A stretch of 64,000 nucleotides of DNA, taken from assembly GCF_029952445.1 (NCBI RefSeq), contig NZ_JAQPPK010000016.1, forward strand, positions 1 through 64,000, in the 5' to 3' direction. Under the pieces are notes generated by a model. The model worked only from the letters and a program-made list of their open reading frames with translations, did no database searches and had not been told where the DNA came from. This document shows, one piece after another, positions 41,399 through 50,435 of the stretch; position 1 is the first letter of the stretch, and each line of letters opens with the position of its first letter. Both the position numbers and the translations under genes were made by a program. The stretch comes from Paenarthrobacter nitroguajacolicus (GTDB taxonomy: Bacteria > Actinomycetota > Actinomycetes > Actinomycetales > Micrococcaceae).

Positions 41399-41656
41399 GG
41401 GTCTCCCTCGGGAACGGTGTGTGGGATCGCAGTGCGTGACGTCGTCGGCTGTTCCGACGGGGACGCCGGTGCACTCGCGCTACACAGTGTGGCACGTCAT
41501 ATCGGCCAAGTTCCAGTCAAGTGATGGACGTGACATGCATTCACTTTCTTAACCCATGCGGCCCTGGGCACCCGCTGCGCGTTCCCTGAAAGGGGTCAAT
41601 AGGGGGCTTGGGGCCTTCACGTCCCTCCTTTGAATCAACTTATTGAACACAAAGCA
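41399..41656. other. gene-free upstream region of the sugar porter
   Basis: The stretch between the sugar-porter start and the hutF terminator contains no credible gene. It should hold the porter promoter, but I cannot pick one -35/-10 pair over others, and I see no repeat or clear operator. Confidence 0.5.
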
Positions 41657-41702
41657 CGACGGCGGCCCTTGGGTCAGTCGTCAAACCCAAGGGCCGCCGT
41701 CG
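41657..41702 (-). terminator. terminator of the hutF operon
   Basis: CGACGGCGGCCCTTGGGT pairs perfectly with ACCCAAGGGCCGCCGTCG (18 bp, 10-base loop), 26 bases past the hutF stop on the minus strand. Confidence 0.9.
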
Positions 41703-41728
41703 GACGCTTCAGGGCCGCGGATGTGGCG

Positions 41729-43084
41729 CTAGGAGAGCTCCTTCAGGGCGTCCGTCAGCAAGGTCCCCGGCTGGCCGAGGCGGCTGTGAACGCCCCGCGA
41801 GGCGATCAATTCTCCGCCGATGACGACCTCGGTGACATCGCTGGCCGTTGCACTGAACGCCATCTGCAGCGGACGGGACCCGGCAGTGCGGACAGAGGCG
41901 GGATCGATGGCCATGAGATCGCAGACGCTGCCCACCTCAAGCGCGGGCTTGGCAACGGGGGTGGCCATGGATCGTGCAGCCCCGTGCGTTGCGGCCTGCA
42001 GTAATTCCTGCGGTGTGAACCTTCCGCGCTGGCCGCTGCCCAACCGCTCCCCGTGTTCAAGCGTGCGCATTTCGATCCATGGGTCGATCACGGCGTGCTG
42101 GTCAGTCCCGAGGGCGATCGTTGCTCCCGCGTCGGAAAGTTGCCGTGCCGGACCGATTCCATCCGCAAGGTCGGCCTCAGTGCTCGGGCACATCACCACT
42201 GTGGTGCCGGCTTGTCCGAGGGAAGCGATGTCTTCCTGCGTCAGGTGCGTGGAATGGACGGCTGAAAGCCTGCTGGACAGCAGCCCATTGCGGGCCAAAA
42301 GGCCGGCAGGGGTGGTGCCGTAAGCCTCGAGGCAGGCGTGGTTTTCTGCAGGTTGTTCGCTCAGGTGGATGTGGAGGGGAATGTCTGTGGGCAGCTGCGC
42401 GGCCACAACCTTCAGATCCTCTTCGGGCACCGCCCGGACAGAGTGCAGCGCTGCCCCCACGCTCACGCGATCTGCTGGAAAGTCCTTTGCGATGGCATTA
42501 CGGAGTGAGTCAAGCCGGCGGAGCCAGGCGTGCACATCCGCGTCCCCGAACCGTGCTTGTTCCGGACTAAGCGGTGATCCTATGCCGCCGTTAAGGTACA
42601 GGGTGTCCAAGAGGGTGAGGCGGATGCCGGCGGACATCGCCGCCCGGGCAAGTGCCAGTTCCATGGCATGGGCTTCCGGGTAGGGGGCGCCGTCCTGCTG
42701 GTGGTGGACGTAGTGGAACTCTGCGACGCTGCTGAAGCCGGTGACAACCATTTCCGCGAAAACGGCCGTGGCAAGCTTCTCGTATTTCTCCGGAGTCAGC
42801 TCCGAGGCGCTCGTGTACATCTGCTCGCGCCAGACCCAGAAATCTCCGCGACCTTCGTGGGTCCGGCCACGAAGGACCCTGTGGAAGGCATGCGAGTGGG
42901 CGTTTGCAGCAGCGGGGAAGACGACGCCCTGCAGCTTTGTATCGCCGGCTTGCCGCTCGACATTGGCTGTGACACTGGTTATCCGGCCGTCCCGGGTTTC
43001 CAAGCGCACGCCGGACGCGGCCTCCGGCACTCCTGACCCGCTGAGGGACGCAATGATGGCGGTCTCGCACCAGAACGTGCTCAC
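41729..43084 (-). CDS. hutF: formimidoylglutamate deiminase
   Basis: A 451-residue amidohydrolase-superfamily enzyme that converts N-formimino-L-glutamate to N-formyl-L-glutamate and ammonia, the fourth step of the five-step histidine degradation route. Metal ligands are visible in N-A-H-S-H-A-F-H-R (about 61-69), in the I-H-L-S-E-Q strand (about 240-245) and in G-T-D-Q-H, and the F-H-R extension is typical of HutF. The start overlaps the stop of the upstream M20 hydrolase gene by four bases. The pair is transcribed away from an IclR regulator and the hut ABC/hutU genes. Next step of the pathway: deformylation to glutamate. Confidence 0.94.
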   Translation of the reverse strand: MSTFWCETAIIASLSGSGVPEAASGVRLETRDGRITSVTANVERQAGDTKLQGVVFPAAANAHSHAFHRVLRGRTHEGRGDFWVWREQMYTSASELTPEKYEKLATAVFAEMVVTGFSSVAEFHYVHHQQDGAPYPEAHAMELALARAAMSAGIRLTLLDTLYLNGGIGSPLSPEQARFGDADVHAWLRRLDSLRNAIAKDFPADRVSVGAALHSVRAVPEEDLKVVAAQLPTDIPLHIHLSEQPAENHACLEAYGTTPAGLLARNGLLSSRLSAVHSTHLTQEDIASLGQAGTTVVMCPSTEADLADGIGPARQLSDAGATIALGTDQHAVIDPWIEMRTLEHGERLGSGQRGRFTPQELLQAATHGAARSMATPVAKPALEVGSVCDLMAIDPASVRTAGSRPLQMAFSATASDVTEVVIGGELIASRGVHSRLGQPGTLLTDALKELS

Positions 43085-44280
43085 AACAGGCCCTCCAAAA
43101 CGTCGGCAAGGGCAACGGCTCCGGATGAGGCGTCCTCGTCGGCAACGTATTCTTCAGGCGAATGCGAGATCCCGCTGGGGTTGCGGACAAAGAGCATGGC
43201 CGAGGGCACGTATCCGGCCAGGACGCCCGCATCGTGCCCCGCGCCTGTCGCCAGCACCGGCGCTTCGGGCAAAAGACCTGCGATTCGTCGGCTCAGCCCT
43301 GAATCAAAGTGGACGGTTCCGCTATACGACTCTTCGGTGAGCGTCGCGGTGCAGCCTTCACCGGCCGCGACTTCCTGCGCCGCGCCGTAGATCGCTTCGA
43401 TAAGGCGCGCGGTCACTGCATCGTCCGGGTGGCGGGCGTCAAGCCACAGGTCCACTCGGGATGCGATCACGTTGGTGCCGCCCGGAACCGGCGTCAAGCG
43501 TCCCACGGTTGCCCGGGCATCCGGTTCTTTGGCTGCGGTGTCGCGCACGGCCAGGACAATCCGGGCAGCGGCCACCATGGGATCGGCGCGGTCCGCCATG
43601 AGCGTGGTGCCTGCGTGGTTTCCCTGGCCGCTGACGCTGATCTTCCATCGTCCGTGGCCCAAGATGGAACTTCCGACGGCGATGGCCGGGCCATCCTGGC
43701 CCAGTCCTTTGCCTTGCTCGACGTGCAGTTCAACGAAATCGCCGATGCGGGCCAACGCTCCGGGGTCTGCGCCGACGTGTTGGGGGTCCAGGCCATTGGA
43801 CCGTGCGACGTCGGCGAACGTTTCGCCGTCGGCATCGCGCAGGTTCAGCGCCTTGTCGGCGTCGATGGCCCCTGTCAGGAGCCGGGAGCCCAGACATGCC
43901 ACGCCGAAGCGGGACCCTTCTTCCTCGGGGAAAACGGTCACGGCCAGGGAGCGCCCTGGCTGAAGTCCGCGGCTTTTAAGATTGTCGACGGCGGCCAGCG
44001 CGGAGGCAACGCCGAGCGGTCCGTCGAATGCGCCTCCGCCAGGGACTGAGTCAAGGTGGCTCCCCGTGACAAGGGCGCCGTCCTGCGGTTCACCCCACCA
44101 GGCCCAGATGATGCCATTACGGTCTGTCTCGACGCCCAGGCCGCGATGAGCTGCCTGTTCCTTGAACCACTCACGAAGGTCGAGTTCCGGTGTTGAATAG
44201 ACGGCCCTGGAGTAGCCTCCCCGCACACCATCCCGGCCTACGTCCTTGATCGAGTCAAGGAGCTGATTGACGGTTTCCAC
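43081..44280 (-). CDS. M20-family amidohydrolase (allantoate amidohydrolase/carbamoylase-like), possible N-formylglutamate deformylase
   Basis: A 399-residue binuclear metal hydrolase. The first metal motif is G-S-H-L-D-S-V-P-G-G-G-A-F-D-G-P-L-G-V (about 74-92), the catalytic glutamate pair is in F-P-E-E-E-G-S-R-F, and H-V-E-Q-G and N-H-A-G-T-T follow in order as in AllC/HyuC enzymes. GTG 44280 is chosen for its GGAGGA and family-like N-terminus; an extension to 44334 lacks a ribosome site. Overlap with hutF and absence of allantoin genes or hutG nearby suggest that it performs the last histidine step, N-formylglutamate to glutamate plus formate. That role is inferred. Confidence 0.85.
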   Translation of the reverse strand: METVNQLLDSIKDVGRDGVRGGYSRAVYSTPELDLREWFKEQAAHRGLGVETDRNGIIWAWWGEPQDGALVTGSHLDSVPGGGAFDGPLGVASALAAVDNLKSRGLQPGRSLAVTVFPEEEGSRFGVACLGSRLLTGAIDADKALNLRDADGETFADVARSNGLDPQHVGADPGALARIGDFVELHVEQGKGLGQDGPAIAVGSSILGHGRWKISVSGQGNHAGTTLMADRADPMVAAARIVLAVRDTAAKEPDARATVGRLTPVPGGTNVIASRVDLWLDARHPDDAVTARLIEAIYGAAQEVAAGEGCTATLTEESYSGTVHFDSGLSRRIAGLLPEAPVLATGAGHDAGVLAGYVPSAMLFVRNPSGISHSPEEYVADEDASSGAVALADVLEGLL

Positions 44281-44303
44281 GTGTTCCTCCGATGTTGGTG
44301 ACT

Positions 44304-44339
44304 GCCACCAAGTAAAAAGCAGATGCCACCACATGGCAA
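44304..44339 (-). promoter_or_regulatory. mirrored promoter/operator element, minus-strand copy
   Basis: Read on the minus strand: TTGCCATG, ten variable bases, then TGCTTTTTACTT-G-GTGGC. The TTGCCA and TTTACT hexamers are 17 bases apart, as in a core promoter. It lies 24 bases upstream of the M20/hutF operon start and matches the plus-strand copy at 44450-44485. Confidence 0.7.
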
Positions 44340-44414
44340 GGGTCTGGGGTTAGTTTGGCGGTATTTAACGGGCCGGAAACATCGGCGTCACACGGTAGTG
44401 ATCCAGGACGACAT

Positions 44415-44436
44415 ATTTCCCGGAATCCCGGGAAAT
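44415..44436. promoter_or_regulatory. palindromic site in the hut divergent region
   Basis: TTTCCCGG-AATC-CCGGGAAA, extended by one A-T pair, gives 9-bp arms around four bases. It lies between the two mirrored promoter elements and is a candidate IclR operator. Confidence 0.55.
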
Positions 44437-44449
44437 TTACGAAAAACTG

Positions 44450-44485
44450 TTGCCATGGTGTGAAAAGTGCTTTTTACTTAGTGGC
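44450..44485 (+). promoter_or_regulatory. mirrored promoter/operator element, plus-strand copy
   Basis: TTGCCATG, ten variable bases, then TGCTTTTTACTT-A-GTGGC. Apart from the ten-base middle it differs at one position from the minus-strand copy. TTGCCA and TTTACT are 17 bases apart. It ends 40 bases before the iclR ATG. Confidence 0.7.
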
Positions 44486-44525
44486 AAGACATGGTGATTC
44501 AGACCACTTGAAAGCAGGCCAAGCA

Positions 44526-45212
44526 ATGGCAGCAGATTCTTCGACCCGGACGGTAGAGCGAGCGCTCGCCCTCTTGGGAGCTGTGTGCTCCGAGGGAGCC
44601 ATTGCGCTGAGCGACGCGGCACGGGTCGTCGACCTCTCGCCCAGCACGGCCCTTCGGCTCCTCCGGACCCTTGAAGGCAGCGGTTTTGTCTCGAGGGACG
44701 ACGGCGGCAACTTCCGTCCCGGGGCCAGCATCATCCAGCTGGGTGCGCTCGCGCTCGGCAAGGAATCACTCGTCTCGTTGTGCACACCGGCCATGAAACG
44801 CCTCGTGGCAACAACGCGCGAATCCTGCTATCTGAGTATTCCCGGGGTTGGGGACACGGGAATCTACATCGCGATCGTCGAGGGTACGCACTCGATCAGG
44901 CACTCCAGCTGGGTCGGGAGGAGCATCCCGCTCGAAGGAACAGCTTCCGGCCAGGTACTCAAGGGCGAACAGCCCGAGCGTGGCTTTGCCGTGGTGCGCA
45001 GCGGTGTGGAGGACGACGTAACGGCCATTGCGGCACCGGTAGTGATGGGAGGACGGACGGTGGCTTCGATCAGCGTCGTCGCCCCCAGCTATCGCGTGGA
45101 TGAGCTGAAGGCCCTCAAGATCGGCCAGCAACTGGTGGAGGAAGCTGACAACGTCCTCACCCTGACCACCGAAAACCATGAGCTACCCCAGGAAAGCATG
45201 GAAGCAAAATGA
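44526..45212 (+). CDS. IclR-family regulator of the hut/ABC region
   Basis: A 228-residue regulator. The N-terminal winged helix (residues 1-65) includes I-A-L-S-D-A-A-R-V-V-D-L-S-P-S-T-A-L-R-L-L-R-T-L. The C-terminal effector domain follows, with E-S-C-Y-L-S-I-P-G (about 100-108) and the late V-A-S-I-S-V-V-A-P strand. ATG 44526 gives the normal IclR N-terminus; in-frame codons back to 44355 would cover the promoter region. Its stop overlaps the ABC ATPase start (ATGA), so it heads an operon of regulator, transporter and probably hutU. Histidine or urocanate is the likely effector, by context. Confidence 0.88.
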   Translation: MAADSSTRTVERALALLGAVCSEGAIALSDAARVVDLSPSTALRLLRTLEGSGFVSRDDGGNFRPGASIIQLGALALGKESLVSLCTPAMKRLVATTRESCYLSIPGVGDTGIYIAIVEGTHSIRHSSWVGRSIPLEGTASGQVLKGEQPERGFAVVRSGVEDDVTAIAAPVVMGGRTVASISVVAPSYRVDELKALKIGQQLVEEADNVLTLTTENHELPQESMEAK

Positions 45213-46315
45213 TTAAGTTTGAAAATGTCACCAAGGCCTACCCCGATGGCACCGTCGCCGTCGACGGCCTCAATCTGGAGGCGCCCACCGGCAAGCTGAC
45301 CATCCTGGTTGGCCCGTCGGGCTGCGGCAAGACCACCTCATTGAGGATGATCAACCGCCTCATCGAACCCACCAGCGGCACCATCTACCTGGACGACCAG
45401 CCCACGTCCGGCATGGACGCGGCGTTGCTGCGACGCAGGATTGGCTACGTGATCCAGCACGCAGGCCTCTTCCCGCACAAGACCATCGTGGACAACGTAT
45501 CCACCATGCCCGTCCTGCTGGGCGAGAGCCGCCAGAAGGCCCGGACCAAGGCCCTTGAGCTGATGGAGCGGGTAGGGCTTCCCGCGAGCTTCGCCAAGCG
45601 ATACCCGTGGCAGCTCTCCGGTGGCCAGCAGCAGCGCGTCGGAGTGGCCCGGGCGCTCGCTTCGGATCCGGCGTTCATGCTGATGGATGAGCCGTTCAGT
45701 GCCGTTGACCCCGTGGTCCGCGCCCAGTTGCAGGAGGAGTTCCTGCGCCTCCAGCGCGAGATTGGAAAGACCATCATCATGGTCACGCACGACATCGACG
45801 AAGCACTCAAGCTCGGCGACCAGGTGGCCGTGATGCGTGTTGGCGGCAAGCTTGCCCAGATGGCCACTCCGTCCGAATTGCTCACCTCGCCCGCCGACGA
45901 GTTCGTCGCCGATTTCGTGGGCCGCGACCGCGGCTACCGTTCCCTGGGGTTCACCAAGACAGCCGGGGCCGTATCGATCGGCGAAGAATCCGTAGTCCAA
46001 CTCGGCGCTTCGGCGGAGGAAGCCCGCGCCAAGGCGTCGGGTGCTTGGGTGTTGGTGGTCGACGGCGGCAGGAAGCCTCTCGGTTGGACGCAGCCTGAGC
46101 TTCTCAACGGCGAGGTCAAGCGGGAGAATCTCAACCTCAGCGGCATCCCGGCTGCGGCTTCCGGAACAATGCGCCAACTGCTGGATGCGGCCCTGTCCTC
46201 GCCGAGCAGGCGGGGTGTGGTGGTCAATGAGCACGGCGAACTGATCGGCACTGTCACCGCCACGGACGTGGTCAAGGCCATTGAAGCCGAGCCACACCTG
46301 GAGACGGCACGATGA
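45209..46315 (+). CDS. ABC transporter ATPase, OpuC/ProV (quaternary amine) family
   Basis: A 368-residue ATPase. Walker A is G-P-S-G-C-G-K-T-T (about 35-43), the signature L-S-G-G-Q-Q-Q-R-V-G-V-A-R, Walker B F-M-L-M-D-E-P-F-S-A-V-D, and H-D-I-D-E-A-L-K-L-G-D is the conserved QAT-family switch region. The C-terminal about 100 residues include a CBS-type segment (R-G-V-V-V-N-E-H-G-E-L-I-G-T-V-T). Family members usually import glycine betaine, choline or carnitine, but the HutV proteins of Sinorhizobium and Pseudomonas belong here and import histidine. Its place between hut genes favours the latter. Confidence 0.9.
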   Translation: MIKFENVTKAYPDGTVAVDGLNLEAPTGKLTILVGPSGCGKTTSLRMINRLIEPTSGTIYLDDQPTSGMDAALLRRRIGYVIQHAGLFPHKTIVDNVSTMPVLLGESRQKARTKALELMERVGLPASFAKRYPWQLSGGQQQRVGVARALASDPAFMLMDEPFSAVDPVVRAQLQEEFLRLQREIGKTIIMVTHDIDEALKLGDQVAVMRVGGKLAQMATPSELLTSPADEFVADFVGRDRGYRSLGFTKTAGAVSIGEESVVQLGASAEEARAKASGAWVLVVDGGRKPLGWTQPELLNGEVKRENLNLSGIPAAASGTMRQLLDAALSSPSRRGVVVNEHGELIGTVTATDVVKAIEAEPHLETAR

Positions 46316-46962
46316 ACTTTGAATGGCTTGGCCGCCAGTCCGACAACATTGTCTTCCTGCTCGGCTGGCACGTCCTGCTGGCCGTCACCCCGCTGATCCT
46401 GGGGCTGCTCATCGCCTTGCCCCTGGGCTGGTGGGCACACCGGAGCCGCCGCATCTACCCGTTGTTGGTAGGCGTCGCCGGGCTCCTCTACACCGTTCCA
46501 TCCCTGGCGTTGTTCGTGTTGCTCCCACTGGTCCTCGGCACCAAGATCCTGGACCCGCTGAACATCGTTGCCGCACTGACTGTCTACACCGTGGCTTTGC
46601 TGGTCCGGGTGGTGGCAGATGCACTGGATTCCGTCCCGGAGGACACGGTCCAAGCTGCCAAGGCCATGGGTTACCGCGGCTACCAGAGCCTCCTGAAGGT
46701 TGAGCTCCCCGTGGGCGTCCCGGTTATCTGTGCCGGCTTGCGTGTCGCCGCGGTTTCCAACGTCAGCCTGGTCTCCGTGGCTGCACTGTTGGGAATCCCG
46801 CAGCTTGGTTCGCTCTTCACGCAGGGCTTCCAGCTCCGTTTCTACACGCCGATCATCGCCGGCATCGTGCTCTGCGTGGTCCTGGCCATGATCCTGGACG
46901 GGCTGATCATCCTTCTCAACCGGTGGCTGACACCGTGGACCCCCAAGGTGGTGGCATCGTGA
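46312..46962 (+). CDS. ABC transporter permease, OpuCB-like (first of two)
   Basis: A 216-residue permease with five to six helices. It overlaps the ATPase stop by four bases. The EAA-like loop is V-Q-A-A-K-A-M-G-Y-R-G-Y-Q-S-L-L-K-V-E-L-P-V-G-V-P (about 113-137). It forms the channel as a heterodimer with the next gene product. Its small size (no fused binding domain) matches the OpuC arrangement rather than the single HutW permease, so a histidine role rests on location only. Confidence 0.92.
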   Translation: MNFEWLGRQSDNIVFLLGWHVLLAVTPLILGLLIALPLGWWAHRSRRIYPLLVGVAGLLYTVPSLALFVLLPLVLGTKILDPLNIVAALTVYTVALLVRVVADALDSVPEDTVQAAKAMGYRGYQSLLKVELPVGVPVICAGLRVAAVSNVSLVSVAALLGIPQLGSLFTQGFQLRFYTPIIAGIVLCVVLAMILDGLIILLNRWLTPWTPKVVAS

Positions 46963-47675
46963 ACTACTTGTTCGATCCAAAGCACTGGAGTGGTGCGGAC
47001 GGCATCCCGACATTGATCGGCGAGCATCTCCTCTACTCCCTTATCGCACTGGCCATCGCTGCCATCATCGCGGTGCCGCTTGGTATCTACATAGGCGTGA
47101 CCGGCAAGGGCGTCTTCATGATCGCCGGCCTGGCCAACGCGCTCCGTGCACTTCCGAGCGTCGGCCTGCTGATCCTCCTGGTCCTGCTCATTTCGCCCGC
47201 GTTCCCGTCCCGCATGGGTTACGTCCTCCCAAGCCTCATCGTGCTGGTGTTGCTGGCGGTTCCGCCGATCCTGACCAACACCTATGCCGGCGTTCGCGCA
47301 GTGGATGCTGCCGCCGTCGACGCCGCAAAAGGCATGGGTTTCCGCACCATGAAGATCCTGACGGATGTCCAGCTGCCGTGCTCGCTTCCGCTGGTTTTGT
47401 CCGGTATCCGCAGCGCACTGCTGCAAATCATCTCGACGGCGACCATCGCCGCGTACATTTCGCTCGGCGGCCTTGGCCGCCTGCTGATCGACGGCAAGGC
47501 CCAGAACGACTACAGCCAGATGGTTGCAGGCGCAATCCTGGTGGCTTTGCTGGCACTGTTCTTCGACCAGCTCCTCGCCTTCATCACCCGCCGCGTGGTC
47601 TCACCCGGACTGACCCGGCGCACCATCAAGTCGGCTCCTGCAGCCGAACCCGTGAAGACCCCCATCACGGTCTAG
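46959..47675 (+). CDS. ABC transporter permease, OpuCD-like (second of two)
   Basis: A 238-residue permease starting at GTG 46959, overlapping the previous stop (GTGA). An in-frame start at 46923 is rejected as it lies within the first permease. The EAA-type loop reads V-D-A-A-K-G-M-G-F-R-T-M-K-I-L-T-D-V-Q-L-P-C-S-L-P. The C-terminus is a basic cytoplasmic tail. It is partner of the 46312-46962 product; both contact the ATPase encoded just upstream. Confidence 0.92.
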   Translation: MNYLFDPKHWSGADGIPTLIGEHLLYSLIALAIAAIIAVPLGIYIGVTGKGVFMIAGLANALRALPSVGLLILLVLLISPAFPSRMGYVLPSLIVLVLLAVPPILTNTYAGVRAVDAAAVDAAKGMGFRTMKILTDVQLPCSLPLVLSGIRSALLQIISTATIAAYISLGGLGRLLIDGKAQNDYSQMVAGAILVALLALFFDQLLAFITRRVVSPGLTRRTIKSAPAAEPVKTPITV

Positions 47676-47754
47676 CCAGTTCCCGTTTTGCACTTCCCCC
47701 CACCCCCACCTGGCCACAGCATGCCCTGCGGCGCCCCCTTCCAGGAGAGTTGAC

Positions 47755-48666
47755 ATGAAGAAGTACCTCACCGGTTTCACCCTCGCGGCAGTTGCCGCCA
47801 TCACCCTTAGCGGTTGCGGAGGCGGAGATCCCCTGAGCTCCTCCAACACCGCGGCCGCGGCCTCGGGCGACAGCATCATTGTTGGTTCCGCAGACTTCCC
47901 GGAAAGCCAACTGATCGCCAAGATCTACGCGGAAGCCCTGAAGGCAAAGGGTGTGAACGTCTCAGAGAAGCCCAGCATCGGCAGCCGCGAAGTCACCATC
48001 CCCGCCCTCAAGGACGGTTCCATCGACCTCATGCCGGAATACGGCGGAGCGCTCCTCCAGTACCTCGATTCCGCCACCAAGGCGGTCTCCTCTGAGGAAG
48101 TAGAGAAGGAGCTTGCCACCAAGATCCCTTCAGGCCTCACTGTCCTGGAGGCCTCCGACGCGCAGGACAAGGACGTCCTCACCGTCAAGAAGGACATCGC
48201 CGACCAGTACAAGCTCAAAACCATCGAGGACCTCCAGCCTGTTGCCAAGGACCTGGTCCTGGGTGGTCCGCCGGAGTGGAAGACCCGCCTCAACGGCGTC
48301 GCCGGCCTGAAGTCCGTCTACAACCTTGAGTTCAAGGAATTTTCAGCGCTCGACGCCGGTGGGCCGCTCACGCTGAACGCCCTCCTTTCGGGTCAGATCC
48401 AGGTAGCGGACCTCTTCAGCACGGACCCGGCGCTGGCCGAGAACAACCTTGTGGCACTTGAGGACAACAAGAACCTCTTCCTCTCCGAGAACATCGTTCC
48501 GGTCATCAACCAGAAGAAGTCCACGGCGACTGTCAAGGAAACGCTGGACAAGGTCTCTGCCGCCCTCACGACTGAGGACCTCATCAAGATGAACGGCCGC
48601 GTAGCCAAGTTCGAGGACATCGGCGAAATCGCCAAGGAATGGCTCAAGACCAAGAACCTTGGCTAG
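47755..48666 (+). CDS. ABC transporter substrate-binding lipoprotein, OpuAC/OpuCC family
   Basis: A 303-residue lipoprotein. The signal peptide ends with L-S-G-C (Cys21), then a Gly/Ser spacer and the two-lobed binding domain starting [12 protein letters not shown] (about 41-52). Quaternary-amine binders use a cage of aromatic residues. In this protein few Trp/Tyr are visible in the first lobe (Y-G-G-A near 100), so the ligand could well be different, such as histidine or urocanate. ATG 47755 has GGAGAG upstream. It completes the four-gene transporter, and hutU follows 38 bp later. Confidence 0.9.
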   Translation: MKKYLTGFTLAAVAAITLSGCGGGDPLSSSNTAAAASGDSIIVGSADFPESQLIAKIYAEALKAKGVNVSEKPSIGSREVTIPALKDGSIDLMPEYGGALLQYLDSATKAVSSEEVEKELATKIPSGLTVLEASDAQDKDVLTVKKDIADQYKLKTIEDLQPVAKDLVLGGPPEWKTRLNGVAGLKSVYNLEFKEFSALDAGGPLTLNALLSGQIQVADLFSTDPALAENNLVALEDNKNLFLSENIVPVINQKKSTATVKETLDKVSAALTTEDLIKMNGRVAKFEDIGEIAKEWLKTKNLG

Positions 48667-48704
48667 GACACGCTGTTCTGCCCGAACTTTTTAGGAGTAA
48701 GAGA

Positions 48705-50426
48705 ATGACTGCCGATTTCACTACAGGAGCCCGTCCGGTCAAGGCTGCCCGGGGTACTGAGCTTTCTGCCAAGTCGTGGCAGACTGAAGCGCCGTTGCGT
48801 ATGTTGATGAACAATTTGGATCCGGAGGTTGCCGAGCGTCCGGACGACCTGGTGGTTTATGGCGGTACTGGTCGTGCTGCGCGGTCGTGGGCTGCGTTTG
48901 ATGCGATCACGAAGACGTTGGAAACCATGGAGAAGGATGAGACTCTTTTGGTCCAGTCCGGTAAGCCGGTGGGTGTGTTCCGCACGAATGAGTGGGCGCC
49001 GCGGGTGTTGTTGGCGAACTCGAATCTGGTGGGGGATTGGGCGACGTGGCCTGAGTTCCGTCGGCTCGAGGCTGAGGGTTTGATGATGTATGGGCAGATG
49101 ACTGCTGGGTCGTGGATTTACATTGGTACCCAGGGGATTCTGCAGGGCACGTACGAGACGTTCGCCGCGGTGGGGAACAAGCTCGCCGCGGAGGGCCGGA
49201 TCGCGGCCGCGCCGGAGGGTTCGGCTGAGGGTCCGCTGGCCGGGACGTTGACGTTGACGGGTGGGTGTGGTGGCATGGGCGGTGCCCAGCCGCTGGCCGT
49301 GACGTTGAATGATGGTGCGTGCTTGATCGTGGACGTCGATGAGTCCCGTCTGCGCCGCCGTGTGGGTAAACGCTACCTTGATGAGGTCGAGACCGATCTG
49401 GATGCGGCGATCGCGAAGGTTCAGGCGGCGAAGGCTGAGCGTCGTGGCTGGTCGGTGGGGTATGTGGGGAACGCCGCGGAGGTCTTCCCGGAACTGCTGG
49501 CCCGTCACCGGGCCGGGGAGATCACTTTTGATGTGGTCACGGACCAGACCAGTGCCCATGATCCGTTGTCGTACCTGCCCGAGGGCATCACGGTGGCGGA
49601 GTGGCACACCGAGGCCGAGGCGGACCCGGAAGGGTTCACGAAGAAGGCGCAGGCGTCGATGGCGCGGCATGTGCAGGCGATGGTGGAGTTCCAGGACGCC
49701 GGCGCTGAGGTCTTTGATTACGGTAACTCGATCCGTGATGAGGCCCGTAAGGGTGGGTATGACCGGGCGTTTGAGTTCCCGGGGTTCGTTCCGGCGTATA
49801 TTCGTCCGTTGTTCTGTGAGGGGCTGGGCCCGTTCCGTTGGGTCGCGCTGTCGGGGGACCCGGAAGATATCCGTGTCACGGATGAGGCGATCAAGGAGTT
49901 GTTCCCGGAGAACAAGCACCTGCATAAGTGGATTGATGCCGCTGCTGAGCGGGTGGAGTTCGAGGGCCTGCCGGCGCGTATTTGCTGGCTTGGGTATGGT
50001 GAGCGGGCCAAGGCCGGGTTGTTGTTCAACCAGCTTGTTGCTGAGGGTAAGGTCAAGGCCCCGATTGTGATCGGTCGTGACCACCTGGATTCGGGTTCGG
50101 TTGCGTCCCCGTACCGGGAGACCGAGTCCATGAAGGACGGTTCGGACGCGGTGGCTGACTGGCCGTTGCTGAACGCCCTGACCGCCGCCTCGTCGGGTGC
50201 TACCTGGGTGTCGATCCATCACGGTGGCGGGGTGGGGATTGGCCGGTCCATCCACACCGGGCAGGTCTCCGTTGCTGACGGGACCGAGCTCGCGGCGCAG
50301 AAACTTGAGCGGCTCCTGACCAACGACCCCGGGATGGGTGTCATCCGCCACGCTGACGCCGGCTACGACCGCGCCATCGAAGTCGCCAACGAACGCGGCG
50401 TCCGCATCCCCATGAACGAGAAGTAG
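48705..50426 (+). CDS. hutU: urocanate hydratase
   Basis: A 573-residue NAD-dependent enzyme that hydrates urocanate to imidazolonepropionate, step two of histidine breakdown. Clear family blocks: [11 protein letters not shown], the nucleotide-binding [12 protein letters not shown], the catalytic-region cysteine in [13 protein letters not shown], and [19 protein letters not shown] 48705 is chosen for its AGGAG site; an in-frame frame to 48639 overlaps the binding-protein gene. Codon choice differs from its neighbours: many TTG, GGT, CGT and GCG codons across about 48.8-50.3 kb. It is probably cotranscribed with the ABC genes. Confidence 0.97.
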   Translation: MTADFTTGARPVKAARGTELSAKSWQTEAPLRMLMNNLDPEVAERPDDLVVYGGTGRAARSWAAFDAITKTLETMEKDETLLVQSGKPVGVFRTNEWAPRVLLANSNLVGDWATWPEFRRLEAEGLMMYGQMTAGSWIYIGTQGILQGTYETFAAVGNKLAAEGRIAAAPEGSAEGPLAGTLTLTGGCGGMGGAQPLAVTLNDGACLIVDVDESRLRRRVGKRYLDEVETDLDAAIAKVQAAKAERRGWSVGYVGNAAEVFPELLARHRAGEITFDVVTDQTSAHDPLSYLPEGITVAEWHTEAEADPEGFTKKAQASMARHVQAMVEFQDAGAEVFDYGNSIRDEARKGGYDRAFEFPGFVPAYIRPLFCEGLGPFRWVALSGDPEDIRVTDEAIKELFPENKHLHKWIDAAAERVEFEGLPARICWLGYGERAKAGLLFNQLVAEGKVKAPIVIGRDHLDSGSVASPYRETESMKDGSDAVADWPLLNALTAASSGATWVSIHHGGGVGIGRSIHTGQVSVADGTELAAQKLERLLTNDPGMGVIRHADAGYDRAIEVANERGVRIPMNEK

Positions 50427-50435
50427 GCAACACCA

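Noticed and set aside
44304..44485. Insertion-sequence inverted repeats
   Set aside because: The enclosed region has no transposase and no target duplication, and the elements carry promoter-like hexamers just upstream of genes on each side.
44355..44525. 57-codon upstream extension of the IclR protein
   Set aside because: It would translate through the mirrored promoter and palindrome, and IclR proteins start near ATG 44526.
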